Positions 49,851 through 63,668 of a DNA stretch of 64,000 bases are shown here, one piece after another. The translations under genes were made by a program, and so were the position numbers. The first letter of the stretch is position 1. Each line of letters begins with the position of its first letter. The notes beneath the pieces were generated by a model. It was not told where the DNA came from, searched no databases, and saw nothing but the letters and a program-made list of their open reading frames with translations. This DNA is from Corydoras sp. C115. Taxonomy: Eukaryota; Chordata; Actinopteri; Siluriformes; Callichthyidae. The stretch is taken from contig JAFMOC010000095.1 in the NCBI GenBank assembly GCA_019802505.1, positions 711,001-775,000 on the forward strand, in the 5' to 3' direction.

Positions 49851-51048
49851 TATAACAAAATTGGCAAAGTAATTTTTATGGCTTTTTATACAAACAAAAC
49901 AATGTAATCTCTGTATGATTACATTAGTGGTGCCAAATGGGTTGGCGTGACCATTTCTAGTACATACTCAGATATAGAAAATCCCGGATAAATTTTTATT
50001 ATTTGTTGTCTTTAAATGGATTACAGCAGAAATCCTGCCCACTATTAATGCAGGATAGGGTAAGCTAAGTGCCTGTTGTGGCCTTTGGAGTTTATTGGGG
50101 TAACTAGTAGCACTTCTATTAAATAAGTAGAATAAATGCCACATGTCTTTTAATTGTGAAAATTGCAATTGTTGTAAACATGTCTTGTTTGTACTTAGTA
50201 ATGACTTTTGGATATATGTTTCTGTATTATCAGTCATGATAATTAGCCAGGTTTATAATGATGTATCTTTAGCACTGGTGTTATGACCTAAAACAAATAA
50301 GATGATTACTATGACAAAATCAAAAGTGCCAGCACAGTATTTTGATGTACTAGCTGTAGTGGGGTGTTCACAGGTAATTAACACAAGAATCTGATTTATA
50401 TATGTTCCAGATTCGAACATCAGTGTAATTTATCATAGAGATTTGTGCTCAGGTCTACAGTAACAGTAGCCATACAGCTAATGAGACAGGGCCAACAGAA
50501 TATTAAGCCTGCAGAGGTTTCTAATGTCACATTATATATCCGCATTTTTTTTTTTTTACCTCTGCACCAAAAGTCTCCAGGAATCAATGCTGGCACCATC
50601 TGGGTTATTTACCACATTTACTTCAGCCTTCCCCCACCATTCACCCACTTATCCTCACATATTCAGGAAATAGGAACACATTGACAGCTTTAAAAATTAA
50701 ATAAACAATTGATAGTATGTGTGAATCAGAGATAAGGTTGCCATCTTCTGGACTACAGGTAAAACATCATCAGACTCCTAAACAATCCTGCGTATTCATA
50801 CCTGAAGCACATTTTTACCCTGCTAGAAATTGACATTTTAAGAAACTAGGGGCAATTTGTGTTGAAATGATGACACTAACAGCAGGTCTCCTACTTTATT
50901 TCTTTTGCTGCTTTATTTTTAATCATTACTCTGCTGCTTGAAATTAGGTGATGACTGGAAAATAGCATAGCGCATTATGGAAAGGCCTTAGAGTACAGCC
51001 AGTTCACAAGAAGAACAGGTAGGGTATTAGGGCATTAGGGTGTGTGTG
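49851..51048. other. gene-free, AT-rich sequence
   Basis: No supported exon or repeat match. A T-run lies near 50,547-50,558. Confidence 0.35.
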
Positions 51049-51053
51049 AAGGT

Positions 51054-51131
<78 letters not shown>

Positions 51132-51152
51132 GTGTGTGTGTGTGTGTATGTG
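51049..51152. repeat. GT microsatellite
   Basis: About 50 GT units with a single GC and AT break near 51,126 and 51,148. Confidence 0.95.
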
Positions 51153-52284
51153 TACAGTGGCTGAAGAGATGGGTTTAGGTGTTCAGCTGAGTAAGCCACT
51201 CAGAGTCGGCACAGACCCCAGAATGTGCCAGAAGACAGGGATGGTGTCGCTTATTCCCCTGCATGCAGCGGGCAGGTGTTGCCCATTCAGCCAAGGGGCA
51301 TGACGAGGACACAACCTGTCTGCTCCGCAAGACCTATTCTGTCTGAGTGGCTGGTGCAGCAGATTAAGAGATCCTTTACATTATGTGTTGAAATGACAAC
51401 CTCTAATATATCTCTATTATATTTAATAACTCTTGTTTATAATTGTCAGTACATCCAATGGGACCTATATTTTTAAAGGTGTTATATAACTTTAGGATTC
51501 ACAGCTTTTCTCCTTAAAATGTCAAAATCAAGAGCTCATTCATATGCTCTGTAGCCTGAGATTGGTGGTGGACTTCGGTGGAGTTCTTAGTGCCAATAAT
51601 GGACACAAACACCTGCAGGACAAACTAGCTCCTTTATTCCACCCACAACAATACCTCTCAGTGTCTCCAATCGGCTTTCCTTCGGAAAAAAAAAGATTCA
51701 TTATAATTTTATGGCTGAGTAGTTCTGAAAACAATACGCTTTCAAAGCTTTAGACAAGTTTTCTTCCTTTTTTTTTATTTACCTGCATTCATCTTTTAAA
51801 GCTCCTTCAACATATGCTCAAATGAACTTTTAAAGACTGTTTCTGTCTGTCACTTGCTCTCAAATAGTGGCATTTAAATGTGTTCTCCACATTGTTACAG
51901 CTCAGATGAAGACATAACGACAGATCCAAAACTGCGGGAGAAATAATAGCAAAAGGTATTGTTCCTAACATTTACAGAAAAATGCTATTATTTTAAACAA
52001 GTAATTATATAAATTAAAATTTTATATAATAAATTATATAAAAAATTATATAAAATGGGGGTTTTGCTGTGGAGGCATCGGGCATAGTATGTACAAATTT
52101 AGTGCTGAAGCTTGGACACACCTGCTAGAATTTTTTTGTTGTTTTTTTAGGAATTAACACATCTGCTCTATAAAATACATTTAAATATGATATTAACATT
52201 TCAGTGTGTTAACTTACTGTTTAATAAGAAATCAAGACAACACGAAATTTAATGCCCAGACTTGAATAAGTCATAAGTCGGCTT
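51153..52284. other. gene-free sequence
   Basis: 51,150-51,370 is GC-richer and single-copy. The rest is AT-rich, with a doubled phrase TTATATAAATTAAAATTTTA near 52,005. No supported exon. Confidence 0.35.
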
Positions 52285-52308
52285 ACGGGTGGTGTGTGGT
52301 GTGTGTGG

Positions 52309-52372
<64 letters not shown>
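52285..52372. repeat. GT microsatellite
   Basis: GGTGTGTGGT-type imperfect start followed by about 30 perfect GT units. Confidence 0.95.
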
Positions 52373-52376
<4 letters not shown>

Positions 52377-52415
52377 TAAAAAGAACATTGTAAAAAAACT
52401 AATTTCAGTATTTTT

Positions 52416-54563
<2,148 letters not shown>

Positions 54564-54597
<34 letters not shown>
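54564..54597. repeat. AAT microsatellite
   Basis: About 11 AAT units, one of the few such arrays here that does not touch an S1 copy. Confidence 0.9.
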
Positions 54598-54763
54598 TTT
54601 TTTAAAAAGTGTAAAAAACAAAAAATATATACATATCCTTAGCATCATGTTTGCAGCAAGAATAATCTACTCATTTAAAGGACAGTGTTAAATAAAAACC
54701 ATATTTACACACTGCTGCAGTTTATTGTTCGCATTAGGAAAAAACAATCTCTTACTCTGGCTT

Positions 54764-54768
<5 letters not shown>

Positions 54769-54810
<42 letters not shown>
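54769..54810. repeat. CA microsatellite
   Basis: About 20 perfect CA units. Confidence 0.95.
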
Positions 54811-54813
<3 letters not shown>

Positions 54814-55817
54814 TATTATTAGTGTTTTTATGTTCTGTTATTATGTTAATATTACAGGTTATGGGCCAAAGGTTTAATCGTACAATCCTCACCAAACAAC
54901 AAAGATTTCTTGAAAGAAAGTTCTATTTTGATGACCAGAGTTTGGGGGAGGGAGTGGGGTGCATAATGTTTTTGTAGACAACACCGCACCCAATGGACAT
55001 TTAATGAACTGCAGAACTGGCGCTCGGATCTAATAAAATACAGAAGCATTATATTGCGGACCCGATTTCAAAGCGCAGATTAGTTTTAATATGGTTTATG
55101 GTTTTAACAACGTTCCTAAAACAGCAGACTGCCTGATAAATCAATCCAATTTTAAAATACATATGAATATAGACAGGACGGATTACTGTACTTATACATA
55201 CATAAGACAAATATAAATATGTTTCGTAAGGAAGCTAAAGAACAAGTAAAAAAAACAGGAGCTTAAAGGCCTAATTACTTTTTTACGACCTAGCCATCTC
55301 GGAGAAGGAAAAAAAATGTGGCGTTAGAACCCGGGGCCTAATTAAAGGATTTTCACTCGGAGGAGCAGGCAGCGGGGTTCACACTGTTTGTCGTGGCTGG
55401 TTGCTCGGCGGCAGAAGGTGAGAGTGGGGTGAAGCCCCGTTAGCCTCCGAGCCTTCTGTTAAATTTGGCAGAAAAACAGGCCGAAAGAGAAAGAACAAAG
55501 ACACAGAGACGGGGAAATATTACACGAGAGCAGTCCAAGAGCTGAGCGTGTCCAGCTTGGATGGGGTCAGGAATAAATAAGGAAAAACAGTGTTTTTAGT
55601 GGGTTTTCTTTAAAGTTACCGGATGCAGGATACTGTATGTTTAGTGGTCAGTTCGAAGTGTGTTTTTTTGGATTTGGAATTAGAACCGAGGTCAGTTGAG
55701 GTGACGGGGCTTTAGCTACTGGACCGCTGTGGTTGATGCACCTGTCTGCGGCTGGTTAGCACAGAGGAGACCACATGCCACTATCATCGATTCCTCCTTA
55801 CTGCCCACTCACTGCCC

Positions 55818-55863
<46 letters not shown>

Positions 55864-56915
55864 ACGTATGCCAGCCTGTATCGATCTTCTATATATTACT
55901 GTGGGCTAATGTCCTGTTGGAAATATATCTTCTAAATGTAACTTATCACTTACAAGTCAAAACAATTCTTCTACTATGCAATAACTTCAGTTAGTAATCT
56001 AAGATAAAAACCGACTAATTACATAACCAAAAAGCTTACGTAAAGCAGTCCATATTTACTTTTTATTCATTTTTACAGGATGGGGGAAATTTTAAAAAAT
56101 CATATAAAACACACAATGTGCAATCTGCATATTATGGCAACAAATAAATAGAAATGATCAGGGTTCTTGGCGATATTCCTCAAATCGCAGGGCACGTTAT
56201 GAAGTTTATTTGACGTTATTTGTAGGAGAGCTTATCTACGTCATCACTGTGGCTACAATATCCTCATATATTACGCTTTTCGTATAATCGCAGTCCACCG
56301 AAGAAGCGCAGCTGCTGCAATGCAGACCGCACATAATCGTTGTTGTCATGCCATAAAACAATTAATACCCACATCAGCCAGTTAATATATTTTGCAGCCC
56401 TGCTTACTGAAAAGTTCCGAAGCAGTTGTAAAGAATGTAATATGCAGTCCTAATCAAAGCGATTGAATGAAAAATCGCGTTTTATTTCCGCAAAAATGAA
56501 ATGATTTGGTTAAAAACAATAAAATGACGCACAGCCGAAACTATGTACTCCGCCATCGCACCGGTAACAACATGCTCAAAGTGGGATCTGGTGATTAAAA
56601 AAAACAGCAACAAGGATGTTTAATCAAGCCATAAATGTATATTAGATGTTTTGGCAGCGAGACAGGGCCGGCTGAATGTGGCTGATATTAAATGGACAGG
56701 CTCAGATGAACAGCTGTCTCTCTGCTTCCCCACTGATCATCGCTCTCTGGTAATAAACACTGATAGACTCGGCGTGGAAAAAAAGGTGATAAGAGCCAAA
56801 GGCCGAGGCAAATAATCATTAGCAAATAAAAATTAGGTTGGTTTTTCCCAGTCAAACCAGAAGTGTGTAAAAGTTGTAATTTTAATGCACACACTCACAC
56901 AAACAGATATATTGG

Positions 56916-56919
<4 letters not shown>
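54811..56919. other. gene-free, conserved-looking sequence
   Basis: It includes the GC-rich block listed separately. A CT tract followed by a CA tract lies at 55,817-55,865. 56,200-56,870 is repeat-free and carries CpG-containing words and homeodomain-like cores (GGTAATAAACACTGATAG). No supported exon. Confidence 0.42.
55270..55560. promoter_or_regulatory. GC-rich CpG-bearing block, possible promoter or exon
   Basis: Frequent CG steps (ATCTCGGAGAAGG, TCGTGGCTGGTTGCTCGGCG, CCCCGTTAGCCTCCGAGCC) stand out from the AT-rich surroundings, where CG is rare. GCAGAAGGTGAGAG at about 55,411 fits a splice donor consensus on the plus strand. It could be a promoter with a non-coding first exon, or a conserved enhancer. 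No protein frame supports a coding exon. Confidence 0.3.
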
Positions 56920-56993
<74 letters not shown>

Positions 56994-57091
56994 TGCATCT
57001 CACACACAACTACACCTTATAGTATTGTGGTTTTGATTTGTTTATGTATATGCGTTATGCAGGCTTAAGGATTTCGAAGGCTTCATATATA

Positions 57092-57152
<61 letters not shown>

Positions 57153-57163
57153 TAATGATTTAA

Positions 57164-57241
<78 letters not shown>

Positions 57242-57259
57242 GTTTAATTTAATGATTTC

Positions 57260-57334
<75 letters not shown>

Positions 57335-57363
57335 TTTCTTTTATATATAATATATAATATTTA

Positions 57364-57458
<95 letters not shown>
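56920..57458. repeat. compound AT array
   Basis: Long AT runs at 56,920-56,990, 57,090-57,148, 57,164-57,216, 57,218-57,240, 57,262-57,330 and 57,370-57,458 are separated by short spacers. Related spacers recur: TGTTTAATGATTTAATG and TGTTTAATTTAATGATTTC, and ATTCATTTCTTTTATATATA twice (57,330 and 57,461). The array therefore grew partly by copying larger units. Confidence 0.9.
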
Positions 57459-57461
<3 letters not shown>

Positions 57462-58172
57462 TTCATTTCTTTTATATATAATATTTTGTAATTATCCTCT
57501 TACCTATTCGTCACTATTATTTATTTACTGTATAGTAACACTATATTTTTTAAGCACTTCTGATCAAAGACTAATCTTATTTCAGTTGCACTTTACCTGT
57601 AGTCTGTACAACGTCAGTGAAGTCAAATCTCATCCAATCTAATCCGATCTCATCGAATCTATAACGAACGAATTTTCTGGATAGAAAAGCACGTTCCTCC
57701 GGTGCAACGAACACATTACCGAAGTAACGGTTTCAAAATACAGTTGGGTAATTTCCGTGTAGGTTTGTTTTCACAGTATTTTGTGTATCGCTGATCACGA
57801 GCATTTTTGTAATCGTTTATATACTCGATTCATATGTCGATGGATTCGTTAAAGAAATATAACGTAAAAATAAATATAAATAAATGACCAAATGTAGAAA
57901 TAACGAAATAATGCGGTTGGAATGACGTCACAACTCATTAGGTTCGTTTAAGAGACTGAAGGTTGGGCCACAGAGCATTTTCCAACAGCAACATTGACAG
58001 CATCTTGTCAGGCTGATTAGCAGCTCTGTCAGAAGGGCTCTCAGCTGGAAAATGGGATTCAGGCCCCTGAACGTACAGCCGGTACGGCCGCCGGTTCGAG
58101 TCGTGGAGAAACACTAACGAGGCAAATCTATAATAGAAGCCAAATCCTAAACGTGCTTTCACCTACCATAAC
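57459..58172. other. gene-free, conserved-looking sequence
   Basis: 57,950-58,080 (AACATTGACAGCATCTTGTC, TCAGAAGGGCTCTCAGCTGG) is balanced and repeat-free and is followed by a CpG-rich stretch GTACGGCCGCCGGTTCGAG. It is a candidate conserved element. No supported exon. Confidence 0.4.
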
Positions 58173-58547
58173 TTATTCCCCAAAGCGTCATGGAGAAAAC
58201 AGACTACTCCCTGTGCAACTTTAACAAACATGGAACAAATCAAAGCAACCACGATTTACTCACGCGCGGGATTGGATGCCCAAGTTTGCTTCATTTAATT
58301 TCGATTTTAATAAAGAAAATCATTAATGAGGTCTGTAGCTATAAAACAATGACACTTAGATGTTAAATTAACAGTTTAAATAATCAGAAAAATTAAATAA
58401 ATGAATAGAAAAGTTTCAATTCTATCCAGAGGATGTTATCAATATTTTGTTTTTGTTTTATTGCTTTTTGATAGGTCCTATTTTTTTTTTATACCCATGA
58501 CAACTTTTTAGAACACTTAAGAAATGTAAAACAGGCCACAATAGAAA
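58173..58547. repeat. local duplication D2, copy 1
   Basis: It matches 58,789-59,177 in direct orientation. The first 115 bases are about 90 percent identical by eye (CAGACTACTCCCTGTGCAAC, AACCACGATTTACTCACGCG). The later part is more diverged but collinear (AATAGAAAAGTTTCAATTCT). Confidence 0.88.
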
Positions 58548-58549
58548 CT

Positions 58550-58775
58550 CATCTCATCTCATTATCTTCCACTTAGTCCTCTAGTCGTCCATCCAGGGGA
58601 GAATGTTTTGGGCAGGGCACTAATCCATTCCTGGGCACACATTCACTAACACAGAGACACACGTAATGGGGCAATTCATCTTGAACACATGTTTTTGGAC
58701 TGTGGGAGAAAACCGGAGAACCCGGACGAATGTGGACATGGGGAGGACATAGAAACGCCACCAAGATCGAAAGAT
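58550..58775 (-). mobile_element. S1 SINE between the D2 copies
   Basis: Complement from CATTATCTTCCACTTAGTCC to GACATGGGGAGGACAT. The interior is shortened and the head is lost. Confidence 0.75.
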
Positions 58776-58788
58776 TCAGAGCCAGATT

Positions 58789-59177
58789 TTATTCCCTAAA
58801 GTGTCATTAAAAACAGACTACTCCATGTGCAACTTTAACTTACATGGAACAAATCAAAGCAACCACGATTTACTCATGCGTGGGATTGGATGCCCAAGTT
58901 TGGACACTTGGATATTTGGATTTTTCACGGGAACCAACATCTGCAGAAATTAATGGACTGTAGTGAATGACTGTAATGAAGTCTGTAGCTAAAACTATGC
59001 CGATTAGATGTCAAATTACCAGTTTAAATAATTAGAAAAACTGAAACAAATAAATAGAAAAGTATAAATTCTATGCAGGGGATGTGTTTATAATAAATTA
59101 TTTGCTTTATTGCTTTTACACTTTTCTTATACCGACAACTTCTTAAGACATTTAGAAATGTAAAATTGGCCACAAAT
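58789..59177. repeat. local duplication D2, copy 2
   Basis: Partner of 58,173-58,547. Several differences are CG in copy 1 against TG here (ACGCGCGGG against ATGCGTGGG), as expected from methylated-CpG decay. An extra 40 or so bases follow CCCAAGTTTGGACACTTGG. Confidence 0.88.
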
Positions 59178-59204
59178 ATAAATATATAAGTAAAATCAGT
59201 GCCC

Positions 59205-59206
<2 letters not shown>

Positions 59207-59232
<26 letters not shown>
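59207..59232. repeat. AT microsatellite
   Basis: About 13 AT units just after duplication D2. Confidence 0.85.
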
Positions 59233-59235
<3 letters not shown>

Positions 59236-60248
59236 CATATATAACAGTATTATTTACCCCAGGCAGATTTATTTGAAAAGATGATTAACTGTATTGAGGG
59301 CTTTCTTTTACACAAACAGCTTTAGCTCCAGGATAACTTTTAAGATTACCTTTCCTCCAAAGTCAGACGTACATTTAAACCCTCCCTTCATATGTGAGAC
59401 AGATTAGCCATAAGTACTGTTTTGTGCTCAGTGATATTGAACAGCTCCTTTCTGTGGACTCCATTTGCAATGCTAAAGTTCTACGGTGTCAAGAATAATT
59501 ATACTTTCACAAAAGGTCTTTCACAGGGCTCTTTATTTCAGCTCAAATTCAAAAGCTATTATTTAACAAGTACATGAGATGTTTCAACTAAAAGCGGTTC
59601 AAGTAATTTTAATACATAAGCCTAACAGTCCATATGAAACGCTGTAAAGATCTGGTGTTAACCAAAATACATTTTTTAACGGCTGAGGAATTTCATTAGA
59701 TGAAACTCTGAAATCTGTGTGTTTAACCACGTATAACAGTCCTGACTGGAGTAATCAACTTTTTAAAATACAGAACTACTTAAAAGTGTAAATTCATCAA
59801 CAACACTCAACAGGCTGACCATATTATTCTCAGCAACGACATGATGGAACCGACAAAACCATTTCCAGCCATACTGGGTCTATAAAATGTCAGGTCTATG
59901 AAGATATGTAACATTTGAGCAGCGGAAATTTGCTGGATACTAAATACTATTTAAACACTGTTGTGTCTAAAAGCTCATTTTCACATCAATCAAACTTTCT
60001 ATTGAGGTTCTACCAAATCACCTGTGCCTTAAAACAAACCACCGTCTCATCCGAAGTGGCTCTCTTGGTTCTCTAGTGGAGGTAGGAAGCAGGTGAAAAA
60101 ATAGAAGTGTGCTGAACTTTCACCCGGACCGCAGACTTGTTGACTGAAGTTGTGTCCCGAGGTCAGCCCTCACTCAGCGCCAACTTTTAAGAAGAGCCTG
60201 CAAGTGTGAGCTGCCCCTCAGGTTAGACGTCAAACCTCCTTTGAAGCT
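59233..60248. other. intergenic sequence downstream of tmtc4
   Basis: No repeat family and no exon recognised. 60,120-60,248 is GC-richer and could belong to the tmtc4 3' UTR if a more distal poly-A site is used. Confidence 0.35.
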
Positions 60249-60796
60249 TTTATTCCACGCTGTGCCGGCCTCTCCCGCGTCACCGCAGCTGGCTTCCTGC
60301 TTACGATGACCCCCGCATATTGCTGCGCACACTTAACACCCGGCGTACATGCTTTCTGAACCTACCCATTTCTTTGCTACTACAAAATGCTACAACAAAC
60401 ATGGCAACCTAGAAGCCACACATCTTACAATTTTCTCTAAAAAGGCAAATGGTTAATGCGAAGAGCACATTCTTGGTCAGGGGTCAATGCTAAAAGACTT
60501 ACCAATTACCAAGTCAAACAGAGTGATAAACAGAGGGCCAGCTGACATAACAGTGTCCTAGATCAAAGAAAGAAATAAAAGATGGTGGCCGTGTTCCAGA
60601 TTCTTTACGGCTGAAGGCCACATAGAACGGAATACTCTGCATCGACGGCAGAGCTCTGAGCTTGAACCGCACATCACCGAGGCAAGCGCTCACGCTCTGT
60701 GTCCCATCGCAAGACAAACCGAGATCACACAACACAGATGAGGTCAACGCGAACATCATCTTCAGTCTTGCAAAATATTCACAGTGGGTCCCGACG
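60249..60796 (-). other. probable tmtc4 3' UTR
   Basis: This follows the tmtc4 stop codon on the minus strand. The first canonical AATAAA reached on that strand is the complement of TTTATT at 60,249-60,254, giving a UTR of about 540 bases. The stretch is free of recognised repeats and has a more even base composition than the flanks. The end is inferred from the hexamer alone; other AATAAA copies lie further left, for example near 59,531. Confidence 0.35.
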
Positions 60797-60945
60797 TTAA
60801 CCGGTCGTCCTTTGTTGCTGCTCCAACTTGCGTTTCAGCATGTTGTAGTTTTCCTTGGTCCCTGGAGCGTCAGGGTCCAGTTTTAAAGAGAACTCATAAT
60901 GCTTCTTAGCTAATTCCAACTTCCCCCAGCGGTGATACAGGACGG
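60797..60945 (-). CDS. tmtc4: tmtc4 last coding exon (C-terminal TPR end), partial gene
   Basis: Read on the minus strand this encodes a C-terminus containing LYHRWGKLELAKKHYE, LDPDAPGTKENYN and KRKLEQQQ, then a TAA stop at 60,797-60,799. The first half has the alternating A/G/Y/L pattern of a tetratricopeptide repeat. From memory it closely matches the end of vertebrate TMTC4 (NLAVLYHRWG..., ...GTKENY...). TMTC proteins are multi-pass ER membrane proteins with lumenal TPRs that O-mannosylate cadherin domains. The exon is preceded on its strand by a pyrimidine-rich tract and an acceptor AG ending at 60,946. Only two bases of the first codon lie in this exon, so a G from the previous exon would complete an alanine codon, as the family expects. 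No upstream exon was found between 60,946 and 64,000, so most of the gene lies beyond the right edge. The exon call is strong; the choice of TMTC4 over other TPR proteins rests on remembered similarity. Confidence 0.78.
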
Positions 60946-61105
60946 CTAAAGTGAACACAAAAAACAGCTGTAAGGGTTTCATTCACCAACACAAACAAAC
61001 CTTTAGGCTCCTTCAGGAAACCATAGAAATAAAAATCACATGGGATTTTTTGATGGAACTTCTGCTGTTTGGTAACACAGCTGACAACATTGTGCCAATA
61101 ATAGG

Positions 61106-61385
61106 ATCGCGTGGCACAGTGCTTAGCACGTCCGCCTCTCAGCGCTGGGGTTCCAGGTTCGAATCCTGATCGGAGTGGAGAGTTCTTCATGTGTCCGTGT
61201 GGGTTTTCTCAGGGTTCTCTGGTTTCCTCCCACAGTCCAAAAACGTAAATTTAATGCTTTAAACTTCCTCTATGTAAATTGCCCCTACATGGTGTGTGTA
61301 TATATATGTGAGTGAGTGTTGGACCAGTGATGGATTGGTGCCTTCCCAGCGCTTAAAATATTTTCCTCTGGATGAGCAACCTTAA
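61106..61385 (+). mobile_element. S1 SINE
   Basis: Head GCGTGGCACAGTGCTTAGC, B box GGTTCGAATCC and CCTCCCACAGTCCAAAAAC are intact. The 3' end is shortened. Confidence 0.8.
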
Positions 61386-61451
61386 TTTAAATGCAATTTT
61401 AAAGGAGAAATAAATGAGGATTTCGTTTCTATTACTCTTTAAAAACATTTT

Positions 61452-61683
61452 TTCCAGGTTCTCCAGGTTCCTCCCAGATTCCAAAAACATGAATTCAAAG
61501 TGAATTGGCTGCTTTAATTTGTCCCTATCTAAATTACCTATTTAAATTACATTTATATAGTGCAAGTATGCCCAGTGATGGATTGGCACCCTGTCCTGTG
61601 CGTACCAGCTCCCAAAATTTTCTCCCCTGGATACACCCCCCTCTGCAACCCTAGTAGAGTATTAAGTGGAAGATATTGAGAAC
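61452..61683 (+). mobile_element. S1 SINE, 5'-truncated
   Basis: TTCCAGGTTCTCCAGG, TGGCTGCTTTAATTTG, CCCAGTGATGGATTGGCACC and the end ATTAAGTGGAAGATATTG. It follows the previous copy in the same orientation. Confidence 0.75.
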
Positions 61684-61744
61684 AGATGAGATATTCTCAT
61701 ACAAATAAAGTAAAAAAGAACTTTAAAAATTCTAAGAGTATTCA

Positions 61745-62059
61745 CCTATTCATTCATTATCTTCCACCTAATCTTCTACTAGGACCGTGGGGGGGGGTTC
61801 CTCATGCCCATTCATGGGAGAGTGTTTCAGGTGCTTGGCAGATACACCCAGGACAGGGCGCCAATCTATCGCTGGCCACACAGACTATATGGAGCAATTT
61901 AGAGCATTCAATTTATCTTGAATCCATGTTTTTGGACTGGGGAGGAAACCCACGCAGACACGTGGAGAACATGGAAACTCCACCCAGACTGGGATTCGAA
62001 TCTGCACCTCCCAGCACGGAGAGGCAAAGGTGACAACAACTAAGCCACCATGCCGCCCA
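61745..62059 (-). mobile_element. S1 SINE, near full length
   Basis: Complement from ATTCATTATCTTCCACCT to AAGCCACCATGCCGCCC, with a short deletion in the CA-rich middle. Confidence 0.82.
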
Positions 62060-62265
62060 TAAGGGTTATAATTATTTTAAATTCATCAGTATAGAAGAGA
62101 AAATAAATTAATGGTTTTGTCTTTAGAACGACATATTCATGAACCTGAGGAACAGGCATCAAAGACTAAATTTGTTAAAACTAAAGTTTATTTGTTAGGT
62201 CATCGACAAAAAAGGGTTTTGGTTTGGTGTATATTTTTCAAATTTCAGAATAACTTTAAGAATCC

Positions 62266-62592
62266 ATCCATCCGCTTTATCATCTACTAGGGTTGCGGCA
62301 GAGGTTCCCCATGCCCATCCAGGGGAGAATGTTTCGGGAGTTGGGCAGATACACCCAGGACAGGGCGCCGATCTATCTCTGAGCACAGACTCTCTCACAC
62401 AGACACACTATGTGGGAGAATTCAAATGACCTTGATACATGTTTTTGGACTGTGGAAGGAAACCTGAGAACCAGGAGGAAACCCACGCGGACATGGGGAG
62501 AACATGGAAACTCCACCCAGATTGGGAATCGAACCAGGAATCCCTAGCACTGAGAGGCGAACGTGCTAACCACTAAGCCACCGTGCCGCCCT
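62266..62592 (-). mobile_element. S1 SINE, full length
   Basis: Complement from ATCCATCCGCTTTATCATC to AAGCCACCGTGCCGCCC. A perfect 12-base target duplication, CTTTAAGAATCC, lies at 62,254-62,265 and 62,593-62,604. Confidence 0.87.
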
Positions 62593-62674
62593 CTTTAAGA
62601 ATCCTAATAATTATATTGCTATGTAAAAAAATTTGTTGTTGAATAATTGCATTACTCTTTTAAAACATTTATTC

Positions 62675-62905
62675 CTATGGGTTTTCTCCGGGTTCTCCGG
62701 TTTCCTCCCACAGTCCAAATACATGAATTCAAAGTGAATTGGCTGCACTAAATCGCACCTATCTTAATTTTTTCGATAGTAGTGTGTGTTTGCCCAGCGA
62801 TGGATTAGCGCTTTGTCCTGGGTGTATCTGCCCAGCATCTAAATATTCTACCCTGGATGGGCTTGTGAACCTAGTAAAGGATTAATTGGAAGATAATGAT
62901 ATGAG
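62675..62905 (+). mobile_element. S1 SINE, 5'-truncated
   Basis: GGGTTTTCTCCGGGTTCTCC, CCTCCCACAGTCCAAATAC, TGCCCAGCGATGGATTAGC and ATTAATTGGAAGATAATG. An L2-tail-like remnant (AAAGCGTCTGATAAATGACC) follows at 62,930-62,990. Confidence 0.78.
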
Positions 62906-63079
62906 ATATTCTAATACAATTAACTACTTTGTAAGGCGCTTTGAAGAAAAGCGTCTGATAAATGACCAAATATAACGTTAATGTAATGTAGATGTAGAAG
63001 GGAAAATAAATGAATGGTCTTGTCTTTAGAGCAACATGTTCAAGAAGGTGAAGAACCATCATGAATAGACTAAAGAGCT

Positions 63080-63200
63080 CTACTATTGGCTACTCTAAAT
63101 TTCCTTTATCTAAATTGCTCCTATAGAGTGTATGTCTGCCCAGTGATAGATTGGCACCCCATCTTGGCTGCATCTGTCCAGAGCCCTGTGACCCTTGTAC
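63080..63200 (+). mobile_element. S1 SINE, middle fragment
   Basis: TTGGCTACTCTAAATTTCC, TGCCCAGTGATAGATTGGC and a decayed 3' block. Low preservation. Confidence 0.55.
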
Positions 63201-63334
63201 AGAATTGTGCTGAAAATAATTAGATGGATTTAGTCATGTACAGGGAAAAATGTACAAAAAAATATCTATGTGTAAAACCTGTACATGTATATGTGATCGT
63301 ATGTTTTTTGTATGTACTGTATAGTGTGTAGTGT

Positions 63335-63668
63335 GGGCTGCTCGGTGGCTTGGTGGTTAGCACATTCGCCTCTCAGCGCTAGGGATTCCCGGTTCGAATC
63401 CCAATCTGGGTGGAGTGTCCATGCTCTCCCCGTGTCCGTGTGGGTTTCCGGTTTCCTCCCACAGTGCAAAAAAACAAAACCACATGGATGGAGGTCAATT
63501 GAATTCTCCAAATTGCCCCATATCGTGTGTTTGCGTGTGCCCAGCGATTGATTGGCGACCTGTCCTGGATGTATCTGCCCAGCGCCCAAAACGTTCTAGA
63601 TGGGCATGGGGAACCCCTCCAACCCCCCCGCGAGCCTAGTACAGGATAAAGAGTAATATAATGGATGG
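63335..63668 (+). mobile_element. S1 SINE, full length
   Basis: Head GGGCTGCTCGGTGGCTTGG, B box GGTTCGAATCC, full body and GGAT tail. A perfect 14-base target duplication, ATAGTGTGTAGTGT, lies at 63,321-63,334 and 63,669-63,682. Confidence 0.88.

Noticed and set aside
51040..51303. Open frame with VCVC repeats
   Set aside because: Produced by the GT microsatellite.
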